From: Gnetum montanum
Lineage: Eukaryota; Streptophyta; Gnetopsida; Gnetales; Gnetaceae
Assembly (NCBI GenBank): GCA_015680685.1
Contig: MNCI01001324.1
Span: forward strand, 452,786-516,785
Length of the DNA: 64,000 nucleotides
Direction: 5' to 3'
The position numbers were made by a program, and so were the translations under genes. Numbering within the stretch: the first letter of the stretch is position 1; each line of letters begins with the position of its first letter. Below, in pieces: positions 11,986 to 25,060 of the stretch. A model generated the notes under the pieces. The model was not told where the DNA came from. It saw only the letters and a program-made list of their open reading frames with translations, and did not search any database.

Positions 11986-12831
11986 CGATAAATTAATTTT
12001 TGGTCAACTATGATATCATAGCTTCAATATTGTAGCACTAGCTATGTCATTATATATGTGATATTACAAGATGCATGCTAGCCTATAAATACAACACTTA
12101 GATGTATGGATTTGCATTAGATTTTAGTCCATAGTAACAAAACTCTTTTAGTTTGTTTCCATGAATTTAGTCTTTAGCACTTAGAAGTGTATGTTTATAG
12201 TATGGTATTAAGTGATTGTATCGAGTGGATTGTACTTGAACATAGTTCATGACTAGCAATAAAGATCAAGATTACATATCATCATTGCAGTGTCACTTAG
12301 TTATCTTTCTATTTGCTTAGATTAATTGTTCCTATTTTCCTTAGTTAATCATTTACTTTACTAGAACTTTACATGTTGAAAGTAAGTGGTATGGATACGA
12401 CTAGTTTTGAGCACTAAGTATAGTTATCTGGTAGCCTAGTAGTATTCCCACTTGGTTCACCTAGTAGTGGTACACTTGGTAATCCCAATGATGACTACAT
12501 GATTCCAAGGTATGTACAGTAGACCAAGACTAGATATCCATCGCCATAGGCTAGAATAGATTCATTTACTTTTTTCCTTAAAATTAGAAACTATTTTCAC
12601 TTTAACATATTTGCTAGGAGAAATGGCCTATCAACATCAACATATCATATACCTCACTATGAGATAAACCATACACGTAGACTGCACTAGCTCCAAGTGG
12701 GAAGACAACAGTCTTGAACTTAAACCAATTACTATCATATTCACATTGCTTTGTCCATGGATTACGTTCTGGTCATGAGTGAACACCTATGACTTATATG
12801 GTTTGGTGTTGGATTACTTCATTGCTCATCA
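11986..12831 (+). repeat. 3' LTR of element F
   Basis: It begins CGATAAATTA after the polypurine tract (canonical TG changed to CG) and ends GCTCATCA. It contains TATAAATA at 12084-12091 and a CACTTGGTAATCCC block. Its 3' part aligns loosely with the end of the A LTR, for example TCCATGGATTACG against TCCTTGGAATTCG and TATATGGTT against CATATGGTT. Length 846. The partner 5' LTR is not recognisable. Confidence 0.7.
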
Positions 12832-13703
12832 TTTATTATTTTATTTTTCCATTATTATGGATGAATTAAGAAAAGAAGTACAATATGAAATCCCTTGGTG
12901 TATGCTATTGGTAGATGATATTGTGTTGGTGGATACAACTCCAGAAAATATTGCTACTAAAATGAAGAAGTGGAGACATGTTCTAGAGTCAAAAGGCTTT
13001 ACAATAGTCAAAGTAAAATAGAATATATGAAATGTAATTTTAATAACATCATAAATAATGATGAAATATAAGTGATAATTCAAGGAAAATTATTTCCCTC
13101 ATTGCAAATGGTTTCACTACCTAGGATCAATCCTCTAATTAAATGTTGACTATTAGAAATAGAATTTAAGGTAGGATGGTCAAAATGGATATAGACTATT
13201 GGTGTTTTATGTAATAAAAGAATACTAATAAAATTAAAGAGGAAATTTTATACGATAGTAAATAGGCCTACTATCTTATATGGTGCTGAATGTTTGGCAT
13301 TACAAAAGAGGCATAAACAAACAAATTAATGTGGCAAAAATGTAAATGCTTCAATGGATAGTGAAAGTTACAAGAAGAGATAAGCTACATAATACATACA
13401 TCAAAGAAATACTTGGAGTGACTTCTATTTGAGATAAGGTGTAAGAATGATGGCTTAAATGGTTTGGATATGTGCAAAAAAGATTAGACACTGAGCTTAT
13501 AAATAAAGGTTTCTATATCATTATTCTAGGAAAGCCATCTAAAGGAAGACTAAAAAAGGCATCATAAAAATTAATCGAAGATGATTTGAAGAAACTACAA
13601 ATAAACATGGATCTAGCTCTTCATAGAGGCAAATGACAAAAAAGAACTCATGTAGTTGACCCCATTTTATTAGGACAAAACTAGGATGATGATGATGATG
13701 ATG
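12832..13703 (+). pseudogene. Non-LTR retrotransposon reverse transcriptase, 3' fragment
   Basis: The frame from about 12834 reads IIMDELRKEVQYEIPWCMLL, then VDDIVLVD, and later ESKGFTIVKVK. This matches the RT palm of plant RTE/LINE-type elements (usually FADDIVLVDE), with the catalytic Asp-Asp kept and the preceding Phe-Ala changed to Val. Downstream, with frame breaks and stops, are the typical C-terminal segments RRDKLHNTYIKEILGVTSI, WLKWFGYVQ and KRTHVVDPILLGQN. The 3' end is a (GAT)n run at about 13685-13702, as in many plant RTE-like elements. Only the last third is present. It begins exactly at the right edge of the F 3' LTR, suggesting that F inserted into this element. Confidence 0.8.
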
Positions 13704-16412
13704 CAATGTTAATTTAGGAGGTGATTCTTAAGAAAATCCACTAATTCTTTACCATTCTACAAGTTATGTGATGATTTATCATAATCTATTACTTATGAAA
13801 TTTCTAGAAGATATGTTCTTATGCAAATTCTAGGTTAGTTATCATGTCTCTCAAGTTTCTTAAGTCATTTAAATCTAGTTTAGAAAGACTGAGGATTAGA
13901 TATTATCTATGCATATTATTTTTCATACTCATTTTTGTTGGTAGAATTTTTTTTAATTTGGCAGTGGTTTCTATGGCCCTTGATATTAGTATTTTCAATC
14001 ATCATTCTACTTTATTAATTATTTAAAAGTGGACTTCCTCTTTTAATCTAGCATCTTCTAAATTTTGAAGGGTTCCTTGTTTCTTTTAATTACCAACTTC
14101 CATTGATTTTGAAAAAGTTAAAAGGGATATAATCTCTCAAATTAGGCCAATCAAGCATTTTGAAATCCTAGCTATAACTAATGGTTTTCATAGAATTTGG
14201 TATATAATTGAGGTGGATCTTGATTCAATTATACAAAAAATTCTTCTTTATGCTTGCAGAATTAATTATATGTAGAAGGTTATTTATTATAGTCTTCTAA
14301 AGTCATGTCAGTATTATTATTAAGAGGGTCATATGTTTGTTTTATATCCTTTTATCTTGCAAAAAAGACCATGTAATCACATGAACATCAAGTTACTAAA
14401 AACCCTACTAAGGCTTCTTATACAAATATTGTAGACCCTACTAAGGTTTTTTCTACATATGCTATAGATCCTACAATGATTTTTTCTACTGATGTTTCAA
14501 AATTAGTGCATCTTTTTCTTTTACTATTGTTTAATAAAATGTACCTTTAAATAAGGTTTCAATCATATTAATTTCAAAGAATTCTTTAATAAATAAGAGG
14601 AAACAAATATTTATTCTTAAGATCTCACAAAAATCCATAGTTAATTCAAATGGTTTCCAAATGATTCTTCATAATAAAAAAAGATCAAGGAAGATTATCT
14701 ATTAGTAATTACATGCTAAATCTTCAAAATTGACAAAATGTTATGGAGATTTTAATTTGTAATAATTCGTTTATAGCTATTGGTTAAGTTATGGAGATAA
14801 TATATTTTCATAATGTTGATTCTAAAAGAGGGTAGGGTGCTTCTCCCTTCACACAATGTTATTCATTTTATGGAATGCCCAATTTCCTACCCCAAAGAAG
14901 AGGTTTTTAAAGATTGGTTGTAAGGATGAAAACCTAAAAAGGCATACCCAAAACCATTAGGCCTTTCCTTTTTTGTTGATTTGAAGGTTCTCCTCTCTAT
15001 AGTACTCTTTTGATTTTGTACTCTAAATTTTTATTTTTAATATATATATCTTTTGGGGTCCAACACCCTAATTTGTGACTCAAATCTTCAGTTTTTCTAT
15101 TCACAAATTTTTTTATTTGCATGTCTTTTCTAATTCATCTAATAATTTGGTGTTTTCACTTGTGTGTTCAATAGCTATCTTTCCTATATTAACACCATAC
15201 TGTATGGAATATAATTTTTTTCTAAATTTGGACCATCATCTATCTTAATTATATCTAGGGCTAGGTTTATGAACATCACCTCATTAGATTTTTCTAATGT
15301 CATCTCTATCTCTATTTTTCCATAATAATGAAGTTAGTATTTGTTCTAACTCTTTATTTTATTAACTTTTTATCAATTTATCTTCAATTACTATTATCTT
15401 TTGTGCTTTTCTTTAATCTTCCTTCAAATTCTTCCACCAAGCCTTTAATAAATATTTTTTTCATCTTCTACTATCTATTAGATTAGTTTTTTCATTTTTG
15501 CATTAACAATTATATCTTTTAGATCCTTTGTAACATTGTGAATTCTTATATACATCATCTAACTTTTATCTAATATCTCTATGAAACACTTACCATAGGA
15601 AGTTGAGTGCTTAGTGTTAGTCACATCCTTTATTCACTTCTTACCTTAATTATTGGTTATTAAGAGGTGTACCACTAGGCTAACAACTCATTAATATATG
15701 TACTATGTCATGGTAATCTATTTCAATAGTAGTTCATAATGAAAAGAATAGCTAGGTGGGGATTATTGGAATTGGAAAAATTTTTTAAAAAATATTTATC
15801 CTCAATACATATACTCTAATTAGAACTTTATAACCCTATATTTTTCACTAGAATTAAACCGATAACTTGGAGTTTCCAAATCAAAAGTCTTACCACTAGG
15901 CTAATAGCTCATTAAAAACACATGACATTTATAAATATGGGTGTGTCAATTATTTAATTTTTTCTTTTATGACTACAAAGGTAAAATTAAGAGCTTGCCA
16001 TCATACTTATTTACAATCCAACTATAATTTTGTATTTATAATTTGTAATTTCATTTTCTATCTTTATATTTTACATTTGGTAAGGAGTTTATGACAAGTA
16101 AGATGTCTCAACACTGATACTGGAAGTAATCTATTCCTATCAAATTTCTCAACATATTTTATGCCTTTGTTAAAGAATAATCATCTTTTGCATTCTTCCA
16201 CCATATGTCTTTTCATTATGAAGCTATCTTTCCCTAGTAACTCCACATACTTCACTTCATTAATTTTAATCTTTACACCATATTGTTTAGTGTATTTTTT
16301 TTATCTTATAATGTCATCTACTCTATTGCATACTTTATGTAATCATAAACTTTAACTCATGTTTTGACCTAATTATGACTTAAGATCCTCATGAAAATTC
16401 CTATTTTATTCC
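13704..16412. other. AT-rich interval between the LINE fragment and element B
   Basis: No intact gene is seen. Short degenerate stretches near 14100-14340 could be remnants of a LINE ORF1-like protein, but I cannot support that firmly. Two copies of a TACCACTAGGCTAA-type segment lie at about 15669 and 15890. A TA-rich run lies near 15040. A small plus-strand frame at 16161-16355 is hydrophobic but looks fortuitous. Confidence 0.5.
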
Positions 16413-16417
16413 CTTAA

Positions 16418-17264
16418 TGGTAAGTAGTGAAGGTACCCCTATGTCCAACCATAAGAATCACATAATGCTCACATGCAATCCAATTAAATTCTGTGGACTC
16501 TCTAATTTCCAGTGCACTAGTTTTCTAGGAAGTGAATGTTACCCTAACGGTCATTCATTGTCTTCCCAATTACATTTGTGAAGTACAAGGATATGGTTAA
16601 GTGTAATTGAAGCATATGATTTTTATCATTTTATGTTTTATGTTCTTTGGAGCTTGAAGAGAGAGAAAAAATAATTTAATGACTAATTTGATTTAACTAA
16701 CTAACTGATCTCTAACTATTCCTAACATAAGCATTGGGTCCCACTTTCCATACACATCCTAAACCCACATATCCACTACTGGATTACCAAGTGCTACACT
16801 ACTAGGCGTACCAAGCAATACTACTACTGGGATTACCAAGTGAATACATGTTATGCTCGAAGTGGTTGTACTTATGTATTTAATCTATCTAGCTTATCTC
16901 GCTTAATTAGCTTAATTAGCTTAATTACTAGAAAACATTAAATAACTAACTAAAAATAGTAAATGCATGAATAAAATAGCTAAACTATCCAAAATGCTAC
17001 AAGGTTTATTAAGAAGCTCATCTTTATTGTCATACACACTATCGTGCTTAGGTACAACAATGCTTGAATAGAGATCTATAAACTCAATGACTCCTATTGC
17101 AGGCACTTGGAAAAACATTCTAACTTTTGAATGGAAAAACTGCAAGAGCTCTACTCCTACTATGAATCTATTGCCATAAATGTGGCTAGTGAGCACATAT
17201 TTATAGGCAAGAATAGATCCTACATCAACAAGGCCTCGTTGATGTAGCCAACCATGACTCATCA
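16418..17264 (-). repeat. 3' LTR of element B
   Basis: 847 bases. On the minus strand it starts TGATGAGTCATGG and ends in the complement of TGGTAAG (expected TGATAAG as in the partner). A minus-strand TATAAATA lies at 17198-17205. It aligns along its length with 28579-29451 with scattered substitutions and a few indels. The target duplication CTTAA lies at 16413-16417. Confidence 0.92.
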
Positions 17265-17279
17265 TACCCCCACAACTGA
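17265..17279 (-). other. Polypurine tract of element B
   Basis: On the minus strand it reads CAGTTGTGGGGGTA, immediately before the 3' LTR. It shares TTGTGGGGG with F and differs from the TCATGGGGG of A and C. Confidence 0.85.
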
Positions 17280-17599
17280 ATGAAAACTTGTCCTCAAGTT
17301 CCTTTACAAAATTGGAAAGGTATGGGATTATTGATTAACTCTTAACAAAACAAACTAACTTGACAAAACTGAGTGCCCAAGTGCATAGATCAACACATTA
17401 CAAAAATTGTGGTGTTCATGACACAAAATTGAACACATGACATGACTTTGCAGAATTTTAACAACATTTCCTTGATGGAATGAAGGCAATGAAGAAGATC
17501 AAACAATCCTAGGTAGTAGAGGTTCTTGAGGCTTTGAAAGACCTTCACCAAATTTAGGCATGTGCGATGATTAAGGCAGCTGTGGCTATCTTTCTGCTA

Positions 17600-20330
17600 C
17601 TACAACTTTTTGTGGGAGGTGAAAAGCATCCAGCAATGCTTTCATTTTCTCCTCCCTACTCTTAGGATCATGAACAGTCCATGTAGCTTTGCCAATGTGG
17701 GCCAAAAATGGGCACATCCCAAGGATAATAAATTGTTGGGAATAGCTCCTTGGCATTGATGAACTAGGCAATGAATTTTTTATGCTCAATGTCAAACTGC
17801 ATCTTTCAATTCTTGGTAATCATTCATTCTCTTGGTTAATTTCTTGGTAGTTGATCATTGACTAGAAAATTGTGCCCTGAGAACTTTGAGTTCAACGTTT
17901 ATTATCTCAAGCTTTTGCTTAGTGTCCTTATGATGCTTGAACTTAGCCTCATACAAGAAGTACGAGCTAGCCACCTGCTTTTCAAGTTCTAACTATGGTC
18001 ATCTGATCATCAGCATCACTAGGTTTGCATAGTAGAGATTGGCCAATTTCATATACTCTATCATTTCTTTAATTTGTAACTCCTTTAGGTGGATCTTCGC
18101 TCTATTATAAGCATCTATTCCATCAATGATGGGTTGCCACACCTCTCTTCCTTACTAGAGTTGCTAGATGGCCTTGTTTACTTTTGCCTTAGTCATTTGA
18201 ATATGCTTCTCATTTACTTCCTTCTATAGGCCAACCTAATCTCTATAGTGATTCTTGACACCTTTAAATTTGAAAGCCTCATTTTTCTAGGTGGCAATCT
18301 CAATGGCAGATTTCTAACATAAGACTCAAACTTTCTCCATAGATACATTATAATTCTCTAGGGTCAATTTCTTTAATTCTATGTTTACCCTACTGAGCTA
18401 CTCCTATTTTTGATGAATTAATTCCTACATCTATTATTTTTATGCATCAACATTGCAAAGGTGATGATTTTCTACGATCAGTGATTCATTTTCTTGGCAC
18501 ATCTAAACTAAGTCTTTTTGAACCGAGTAGGTTTTTGCTTCTGCTATGGACTAGTTCAAGATGGCAGTTACCATTTCCTCCTAGCTTGTTTTAATTATTG
18601 TTAAAGTTGCTAAAAAGCTTCATCTCTAGTTATTGTTGGGTTGAGGAGTGCAAGATCAACAAAACAAGCATGCAATTTAGCAACTTTTGCAACCAAGCAT
18701 TGGTTTTTTGCTTGAGCCATTTTAAGTTTTCCTTCTAGAATGATGCATTTATGCTTTTCTTCCAACAACTTTAAATGAGTTACTTGGTTCCCACCAATTG
18801 ATCCAACAACTCTTCATTCTAGGCTACATTCAATCTTTTGCTGATTATGCTTGTAGACATCTGCACATCTTGAAGTGCAAATATGTCTAGTATAGATGCC
18901 ACAAGTGCATTAAGTACTTCTATGATTTGATTAGCAATTATTTTAGTAGTAATATCCTACCCTTAGTGTTGCATCACCAATATAGTTGCTTCCTCATTCT
19001 CCTCCAAGAGCACTAAAAAGGAGGTGGCTTTCTTAGATATTTGTGGGAATAAATGAGATAGAGACATCATCACCTCTCAGGCACTAGGATTCAATCTCAT
19101 GTGTAACTATGTTCATTAGGTAGAGAATATTAGTCCACCTATTTCCATCTGGCTAATTGTCCAAGCCACCTCATTAAGGTGACTCATTGTAGGTCAATAT
19201 ATATATATGGGTCTTTGCCACTCATTCCTACATGCTACTCCTTGTAATGCAAGAGTTGTTCTCAAATTTTGTGCAAGTGCTCAATGGCTCCACGGGCTGC
19301 CGACATTATTTCATGAGTAGGCAGTGAAGGTGGCAACTACTACTCCCCTTCTTTGTACATGGCAGGTGTCTTGTCCTTTATCATTTCAAACCACATGGCT
19401 ATAGGAGCATGCCTAATCATGTCATTTGCATAGCAGACAATCCTTGCCCTTTTGCAAAGTTTCTTGATGAGGCATGGAAAAGGTAGAGTTTTCCTTCCAT
19501 GTTCATTTTCTCTAAAGTGATTCTTGATCTCTAAATAGATCAATTATGGAAGATTTACCAAAAATATATCGCTTAGCATAGTGCATGCTTGGGCAAAAAA
19601 GGTAGTCACCTTGCTAGGCCTCATCATCGAATTGAGGTAATATGCTACTATCTTGAAGTATATGCATTCTACCAATGTGAGCATGGTGAATTCCTTACCG
19701 TCGACCTCATAACACCACTAGGTTCACTCCTTGTTGGCCTCAAGGTTAACTTATGTAGAAAGCTCTACCAATTGTGTCCCATAATCAGGCAATCCAAGAG
19801 CTTATGTAATAACTTTAGTTAAGTAGGACACTTGAATGTTCTTGATCTTCACTATGGAGCCTACCATTCTGTTGTTCTAGAAGAGGTACATCTCTGCCAT
19901 GTACCACTTCCCACTAGAAGTGATGATTGGCCAAATGGGAGAGGTTTGCAATTGTGTTTTCACCTCTGCTACAACTTGCTCTAAAAATGGCTTGAAGTTC
20001 AATTCCTGAAGAACTAAGTGTTGGATATCATGGGGCTTGATGATGTTGAGGTAGGCTTGGGTTAGTGTGACTTCAAGCCTTGGTATGGATCTTGGTGCTT
20101 CCCCATGCTATGATTATTCTATTGCAACTTCTTTTTCAGGAATTTTTTGAATAGATTCAACTTCAAGCTCCTCTCAAAGAGGTCCCATTGCATGGATTGC
20201 TTTTGGTTGATCCTAGCTCTATTCTTGTTGGCCTCTTCTAGTTTTGGGCCATTTCTTCCTTGGTTGCAATGGTCCTTCCTCCTGCGATCACTTCAATCTT
20301 GGCGTCATCTATAATCACAACATGACCATG
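17600..20330 (-). pseudogene. Third ORF of element B: plant-transposon-protein-like domain plus coiled coil (broken)
   Basis: The limits are approximate. Reading the minus strand from about 20330, a stop-interrupted frame gives LEVTLTQAYLNIIKPHDIQ, then VVAEVKTQLQTSPIWPII and GKWYMAEMYLF. At 19543-19340 comes an open stretch with LPFPCLIKKLCKRARI and MIRHAPIAMWF. This order resembles the putative plant transposon protein domain (PF20167-like) of plant gypsy elements. The second half (about 19000-17600) encodes a Lys/Glu/Leu-rich sequence matching the coiled-coil part of F. It starts after a spacer beyond integrase and ends about 250 bases before the polypurine tract. F carries the homologous ORF at the same place on the opposite strand, so it is a genuine part of this subfamily. 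Role unknown. Confidence 0.65.
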
Positions 20331-22311
20331 GGTTAGCAATTTTTGTATGACATGAAACAATTGGGATACCTTATCTTCTTGGAATAGTTACACTTTTCTA
20401 AGTTGCAATTATGGATAAAATAATTAATTTTAATCATTATTTTATATGTGTTTTAATGTTAATAAGTCATTCTAGAGGGTTTTGGAAGGGTTAACTCTAA
20501 AAAATTAATGGTTTCATATCATTGTATTCATTAACCCTTTGAGGAAGTTAGAAAATTATCAAAAAATTTCATCAGAAACCTTAATTTTTGTGGCCCCCAT
20601 GATAAAGAGCTTACCTTTGGTAGCTATAGGATCAAAGAACAGAGTGATTTGAACAAACAATTGAAAAGTTATGGGCTCTAGAAGGTTTTGGGCTGTAAAA
20701 AATGGCAAAAACTTCCCTCTTGTTATAAAGCAAATGATAAAAAATTGCAAAGTATGTGATGGTATATGTAGAGCTTTTAGCTTGCATTGATTGGTCCTAG
20801 TCGATGAGGTCAGTTGCGTCGACTGGGCCTAGTCAATGTGATTGTTGAGAATTGTTGACTTGTGTTGACTTTGCTAAAATGTTAAAAATATAAGGAGTTT
20901 TTAAGTGAAATTGGAGTCAAATGGAAGCCAAAAAAGTTATGAACATGTTGAAAATGGTAGAAGAGCTTAAAAAATTAAAAAATTGAGAAAATGGTTTGGA
21001 GAATGAATTTAATGAGAGTTTAAGGAGTACAGAGCAAGATTGTAGCAATGTCTAAGGTAAGGGACCTAAACCAAGAGATATGCAAGTGGATCCTCCCCAT
21101 AGTAGACACATGCCCTTTTCGCCCTTGCATAACCTCAACTAAGGAGTCCATGGGCCCCATAGTTGATTTAATGATCACGAAAAGTTAACAACCAACCCAG
21201 AAGAATCTATCCAAGAATTTCAATATATCAAATTAAGACATCAAGCATAACACAAAAACCAGTAGTGAGGTGAGTTATGGTAGCATAAATGGATGACTGA
21301 GAAGGTGGGATGGAATCCCAAATTGAGGTCATAAGAAGTCCCTTGTGGAATTTATGTTTAAAATGACACGAGAAGATCCATCCTTAGTCCAGACCAAAAC
21401 TAGCCTCTTTCAATGACTTTGCATCACCACTCCAAGATCAATCCATCCCCTTGAGATATAAGAGTACTCCCACAAGACAACCACCATTCCATAAAGAGAA
21501 GAAAAGAGAAGTAGGAAGTGAGAGAGGGCCTTAGTTAGAGGGGACCTTCAAGCATGCGTAACATATATTTCTAGTCCCATAACTAGTGCTTGTGGCTCAT
21601 TTTATTTGTCTAAGGGGTGTGCTTTGAATTTCCATTATGTTTTTTTTTTTGTTATTTTTTTCTTTTTGGATGAGAACCACACCATGCAAAGATTTTATTT
21701 GACTTCTTATAGTGGTTGACATGAAACAATAACTAGTCTATGAGAAACACCTAAGCACTCAAGAAGTAGAAGAGTACAAAAAGTATTGAGTCCCCTTGAA
21801 GTCACACCCTATACAAACCTTTGAATCCTTCCCAAGTCTAGAAACTACCAAGGTCACCAAGTTATTAAAAGTTTCTTTAATGAAAGGAACCTCAAAACTT
21901 ATGGAACAAGGAAAACCATAGAGTTTGTAGATGGGTGAATGATGTGGACTCACTACTTATTCCATGAAAAATAAACCATGTCATAGTTATTAGACATTAG
22001 AATTCAAAAATAGAAACCAAACACTAGCAATCACAACATTAAGCAAAAATCATCATTAACAAATAGCAATAGTGGCACTGTGTCCTACGGCAATAAAGCA
22101 CTTTTATTAGCAAAAATAGTGAAAAGTCACACACAAAAATAAAATAAAATAAAGTATATAAAAAATGTAAAATATTCAAGAAAGATAAAACATACTAATG
22201 ATGTTGTAAAATAAAAATTAAGAAAATGGATAAAAATCAACAAAGTGTAAAACAAAAATGTATAAAACAAAAAGGTGAAAAACTAAGGAGCCATGTGTGT
22301 GGTTAGCATGG
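20331..22311 (-). other. Non-coding spacer of element B
   Basis: It contains the family blocks in minus orientation: the complement of GGTGTGACTTCAAGGGGA near 21788-21810, a CATGGTGTGGTTCTCATCC-type block near 21672, an AAGGGGTGTGCTTTGAATT block near 21614, and a TGGGGAGGATCCACTTGC block near 21085. A (GT)CGACTGGG-type repeat lies near 20800-20840. No coding region is recognised. Confidence 0.6.
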
Positions 22312-22330
22312 GTGGCCATCTCTGACAAGA
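22312..22330 (-). other. Decayed internal polypurine-motif site of element B
   Basis: On the minus strand the segment CTTGTCAGAGATGGCCACC follows integrase, at the place where A and C have TCATGGGGGAGATGGCCAC. The G run is lost but the flanking AGATGGCCACC is kept. Confidence 0.55.
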
Positions 22331-25060
22331 TTGAGTTGGAAGGACAAGATCCAAAAAATTAAACATGGTCATCCATCTACTGAGGTATTCATTGCATTGG
22401 CTTGCTTGGGCTCATGAAAAAGCTTTAGTTGTTGGATGTTGACCAACTGCCTTTTATTTGGGCTCTTAGGTTTGTAGATTAACAAGGACCTAGAAAAAAA
22501 GGTTTGATTAATTATATAAGGTCCCTCCCATAACATTTGGAACTTTTTCTTCTAGAGTGCATGTATGAAATTCCAATAGAGAACCTTATCTCCCAGTTGA
22601 AGTTTTACTTTCTATATTCTAAGGTCATGATGTTTCTTGTTGAATGCATTATGCACTTCATTCAAAGATAAGGCCACTAATTAATTTTCATCTAGTACAT
22701 TTAGGTTGATCAATTTTTTTCTTTGTGCTAACCTTAGGTCAAGGTCTAGATCATAGGCTATTAAGAGTGTACAGACCTTGGATTGGATTAGAAGCATTCG
22801 AAGTTTTCCATACACTAGCATGTAGGGAGAGTAGCCAATAGGAAGTTTCCATGTTAAGCGGTAGGCCCAAAGGGAATCATTGAGTTTTATGCTCTAGTAT
22901 TTCCTATATTTTCTTATGATTATTATTATAATCTTTGTAATCTCCCTGTTAGTTATATCTGCTTGACCATTGGCTTGGGGTGATAGGGTGTTGTTAATTT
23001 ATGTTTGATTCCCAAGCATTACATAAGTTTTTGAAAGGTGGCACCTATAAAGTGAGTTCCATTATTAAAAATTAGTGCACTTGGCACCCCAAACTTATTT
23101 ACAACATTTTATTGTACAAATTCAGTAGTAGTGGATGATGTACAATTAGTGATGGCTACTACTTCTACCCATTTAGTGTAGTAGTTGAATACTAGGATGA
23201 TATATGTCTTTCTATTAGACATGGATGTGATGGAATCCATGAAGTTTATGCCCCATATGTCAAAGGGACCTAGTGGTTGAATCCACTTTTTAGCACCCTC
23301 CATTCAAGTAGTCATCCCACCATCTCTTTGGCAACATTCACAAGATTAGACAAACTGGTGGACATCCTTGAAGATTATAGGCCAATAGTATCCTACCATC
23401 AAAATTTTCATGGTTGTGCATCTCCCTGCATAGTGGCCTCCACAAGGGCCTTTGTAAGCATCCTAGAGAATGTGTAGTTGATCTATATCAGGGACACACC
23501 AACAAACTAGGCCATTAACATACACCTTGTAGAGGTGTCCATGGGTTTCCATGAAGTACTTTTCTTGATGAAGAAACTATTGTTGCCTCCTAAATTCTAG
23601 ACCTTGTGGCATCTTTTGAGTGAGAAGGTAAGTGAGAATGCTATCATACCATTTTGTTTCTATGGGCACTTGGTCATTTATTGCTCCTGTAAAGAAGAGT
23701 TCACCTAGAAATTGATTAGAGAGTGGGCTCTCCTTCTCTTTGTTATTCCATCTTAACCGAGAGAGGTAATTAGTAACCACATTCTCAATTCCTTTTCAAT
23801 TTACCATTGTGAAATCAAATTCCTACAAGATCACAAGCCACTGTATGATATGGGGGCTCACCATTATCTTATTCATCAAGAAGCAAATGGCACTATGATC
23901 TATGTGCATAAATACTTTGTATCCAAGCACATAGTGCCTGAACTTTTTGAGAGCGTACACCACTGCCATTAGTTCTTTCTCAGTTGTGGTGTAATTCAAT
24001 TATGCATCCACAATGCTTCATCTTGCATAGTGGATGTAATATGAACATTTCTTATCATCCAACTACATAAGCACAACACCCAAAGCATAATTAGATGCAT
24101 CTATCATTATGTGGAATGGTCTGGACTAGTCTGGTGCCCATAGAATTTAAGTTTCTACGAGTTTTTCCTTCAACTATTGGAATGCATGTTCGCACTCCTT
24201 GGTCTAGATGAACAAAGCATCTTTCTTCATAAGCTTGACCAACAACTTTACAATCTTAGAGAAATTCTCTATGAATCGTTGGTAGTAGACAATGTGTCCA
24301 AGAAATGATTGAACATCTTTAACTATCTCTAGCTAGCATGTGATTCCTTGGATGACCCTAATTATTTTTGGATCTATCTTAATCCCTACTTGAGTAATTC
24401 TATCCTCCAATACTATGCCTCCCTAGACCATTAAATGACTTTTATGCCAATTGATATTAAGGTTTGTTTCAACACATCTCTTTAGTACTTACTCAAGATA
24501 ATCCAAGGCTTGCTCAAATGTAGCCCCATAGGTAGAGAAGTCATCCATGAAGACTTCTACCCCACTACCAATTTGCTATTGGAAAATACTAAGGACCAAG
24601 CGCTGAAATGTTGTAAGGACATTGCACATACCAAATGACATCTTACAATATGTAAAAATGCCCCAGGGACTCATGAATGTTGTCTTGGCCTAATCTTCTA
24701 GCACAATTTGGATTTGGTTACAGCCACTATAGCCATCCAAGAAGCTATAATAGCAATGCCTAGAGATAGTGTCCAACACTTGGTCCATAAATGGCAATGT
24801 GAAATGATCTTTAAATGTTGTCATATTCAATAGCCTAAAGTCAATGTAGACCTACCACTTGTCACCTTTCTTTGGCACCATTACAAGTGGGCTAACCCAC
24901 TCACTATCCATGATGGAATAGATGAACCCTGCCTTGAGGAGTTGTTCTATTTCCCCCTTGATAATCTACTTCAATTTGTGGTTCATCTACTTCTACAACT
25001 GCCTTCTTAGCTTCATGGATGGGTTAGTGTAAATGTGATGCTGGCATATCCTTGGATCGA
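22331..25060 (-). pseudogene. pol of element B: reverse transcriptase, RNase H, integrase (broken)
   Basis: Domains in minus-strand order. RT lies at about 25010-24250, with the catalytic motif EVFMDDFSTYG near 24550-24520 (FMDD in place of YxDD, a normal variant in plant gypsy). RNase H lies at about 24250-23780, with YTTTEKELMAVVYALKKFRH and VFMHIDHSAI, followed by NYLSRLRW. The integrase HHCC region lies near 23530-23330 (GGHYAGRC and CECCQRDG). The integrase core starts QPLGPFDIWGINFMDSI at about 23280 and continues YYTKWVEVVAI. The integrase C-terminal part lies near 22680-22440. Roughly one stop per 20-40 codons and a few frame changes leave no function. This is the fullest pol in the window and identifies the superfamily. 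Confidence 0.85.

Larger units (their letters stand above)
1117..12831 (+). mobile_element. Element F: decayed Ty3/gypsy LTR retrotransposon with a third ORF
   Basis: In order on the plus strand: a weak primer-site-like segment, gag, protease region, an internal polypurine motif, a long non-coding spacer, a third ORF with a coiled-coil-like part, a polypurine tract and a 3' LTR. It parallels elements A, B and C in this window over gag and protease, and B over the third ORF. No reverse transcriptase, RNase H or integrase is visible between the protease region (ending about 6166) and the spacer, so this copy could not have moved on its own. A candidate solo LTR (3515-4818) interrupts gag. The 5' LTR was not recognised. 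The element ends at 12831 in GCTCATCA, next to a non-LTR retrotransposon RT fragment. Confidence 0.8.
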
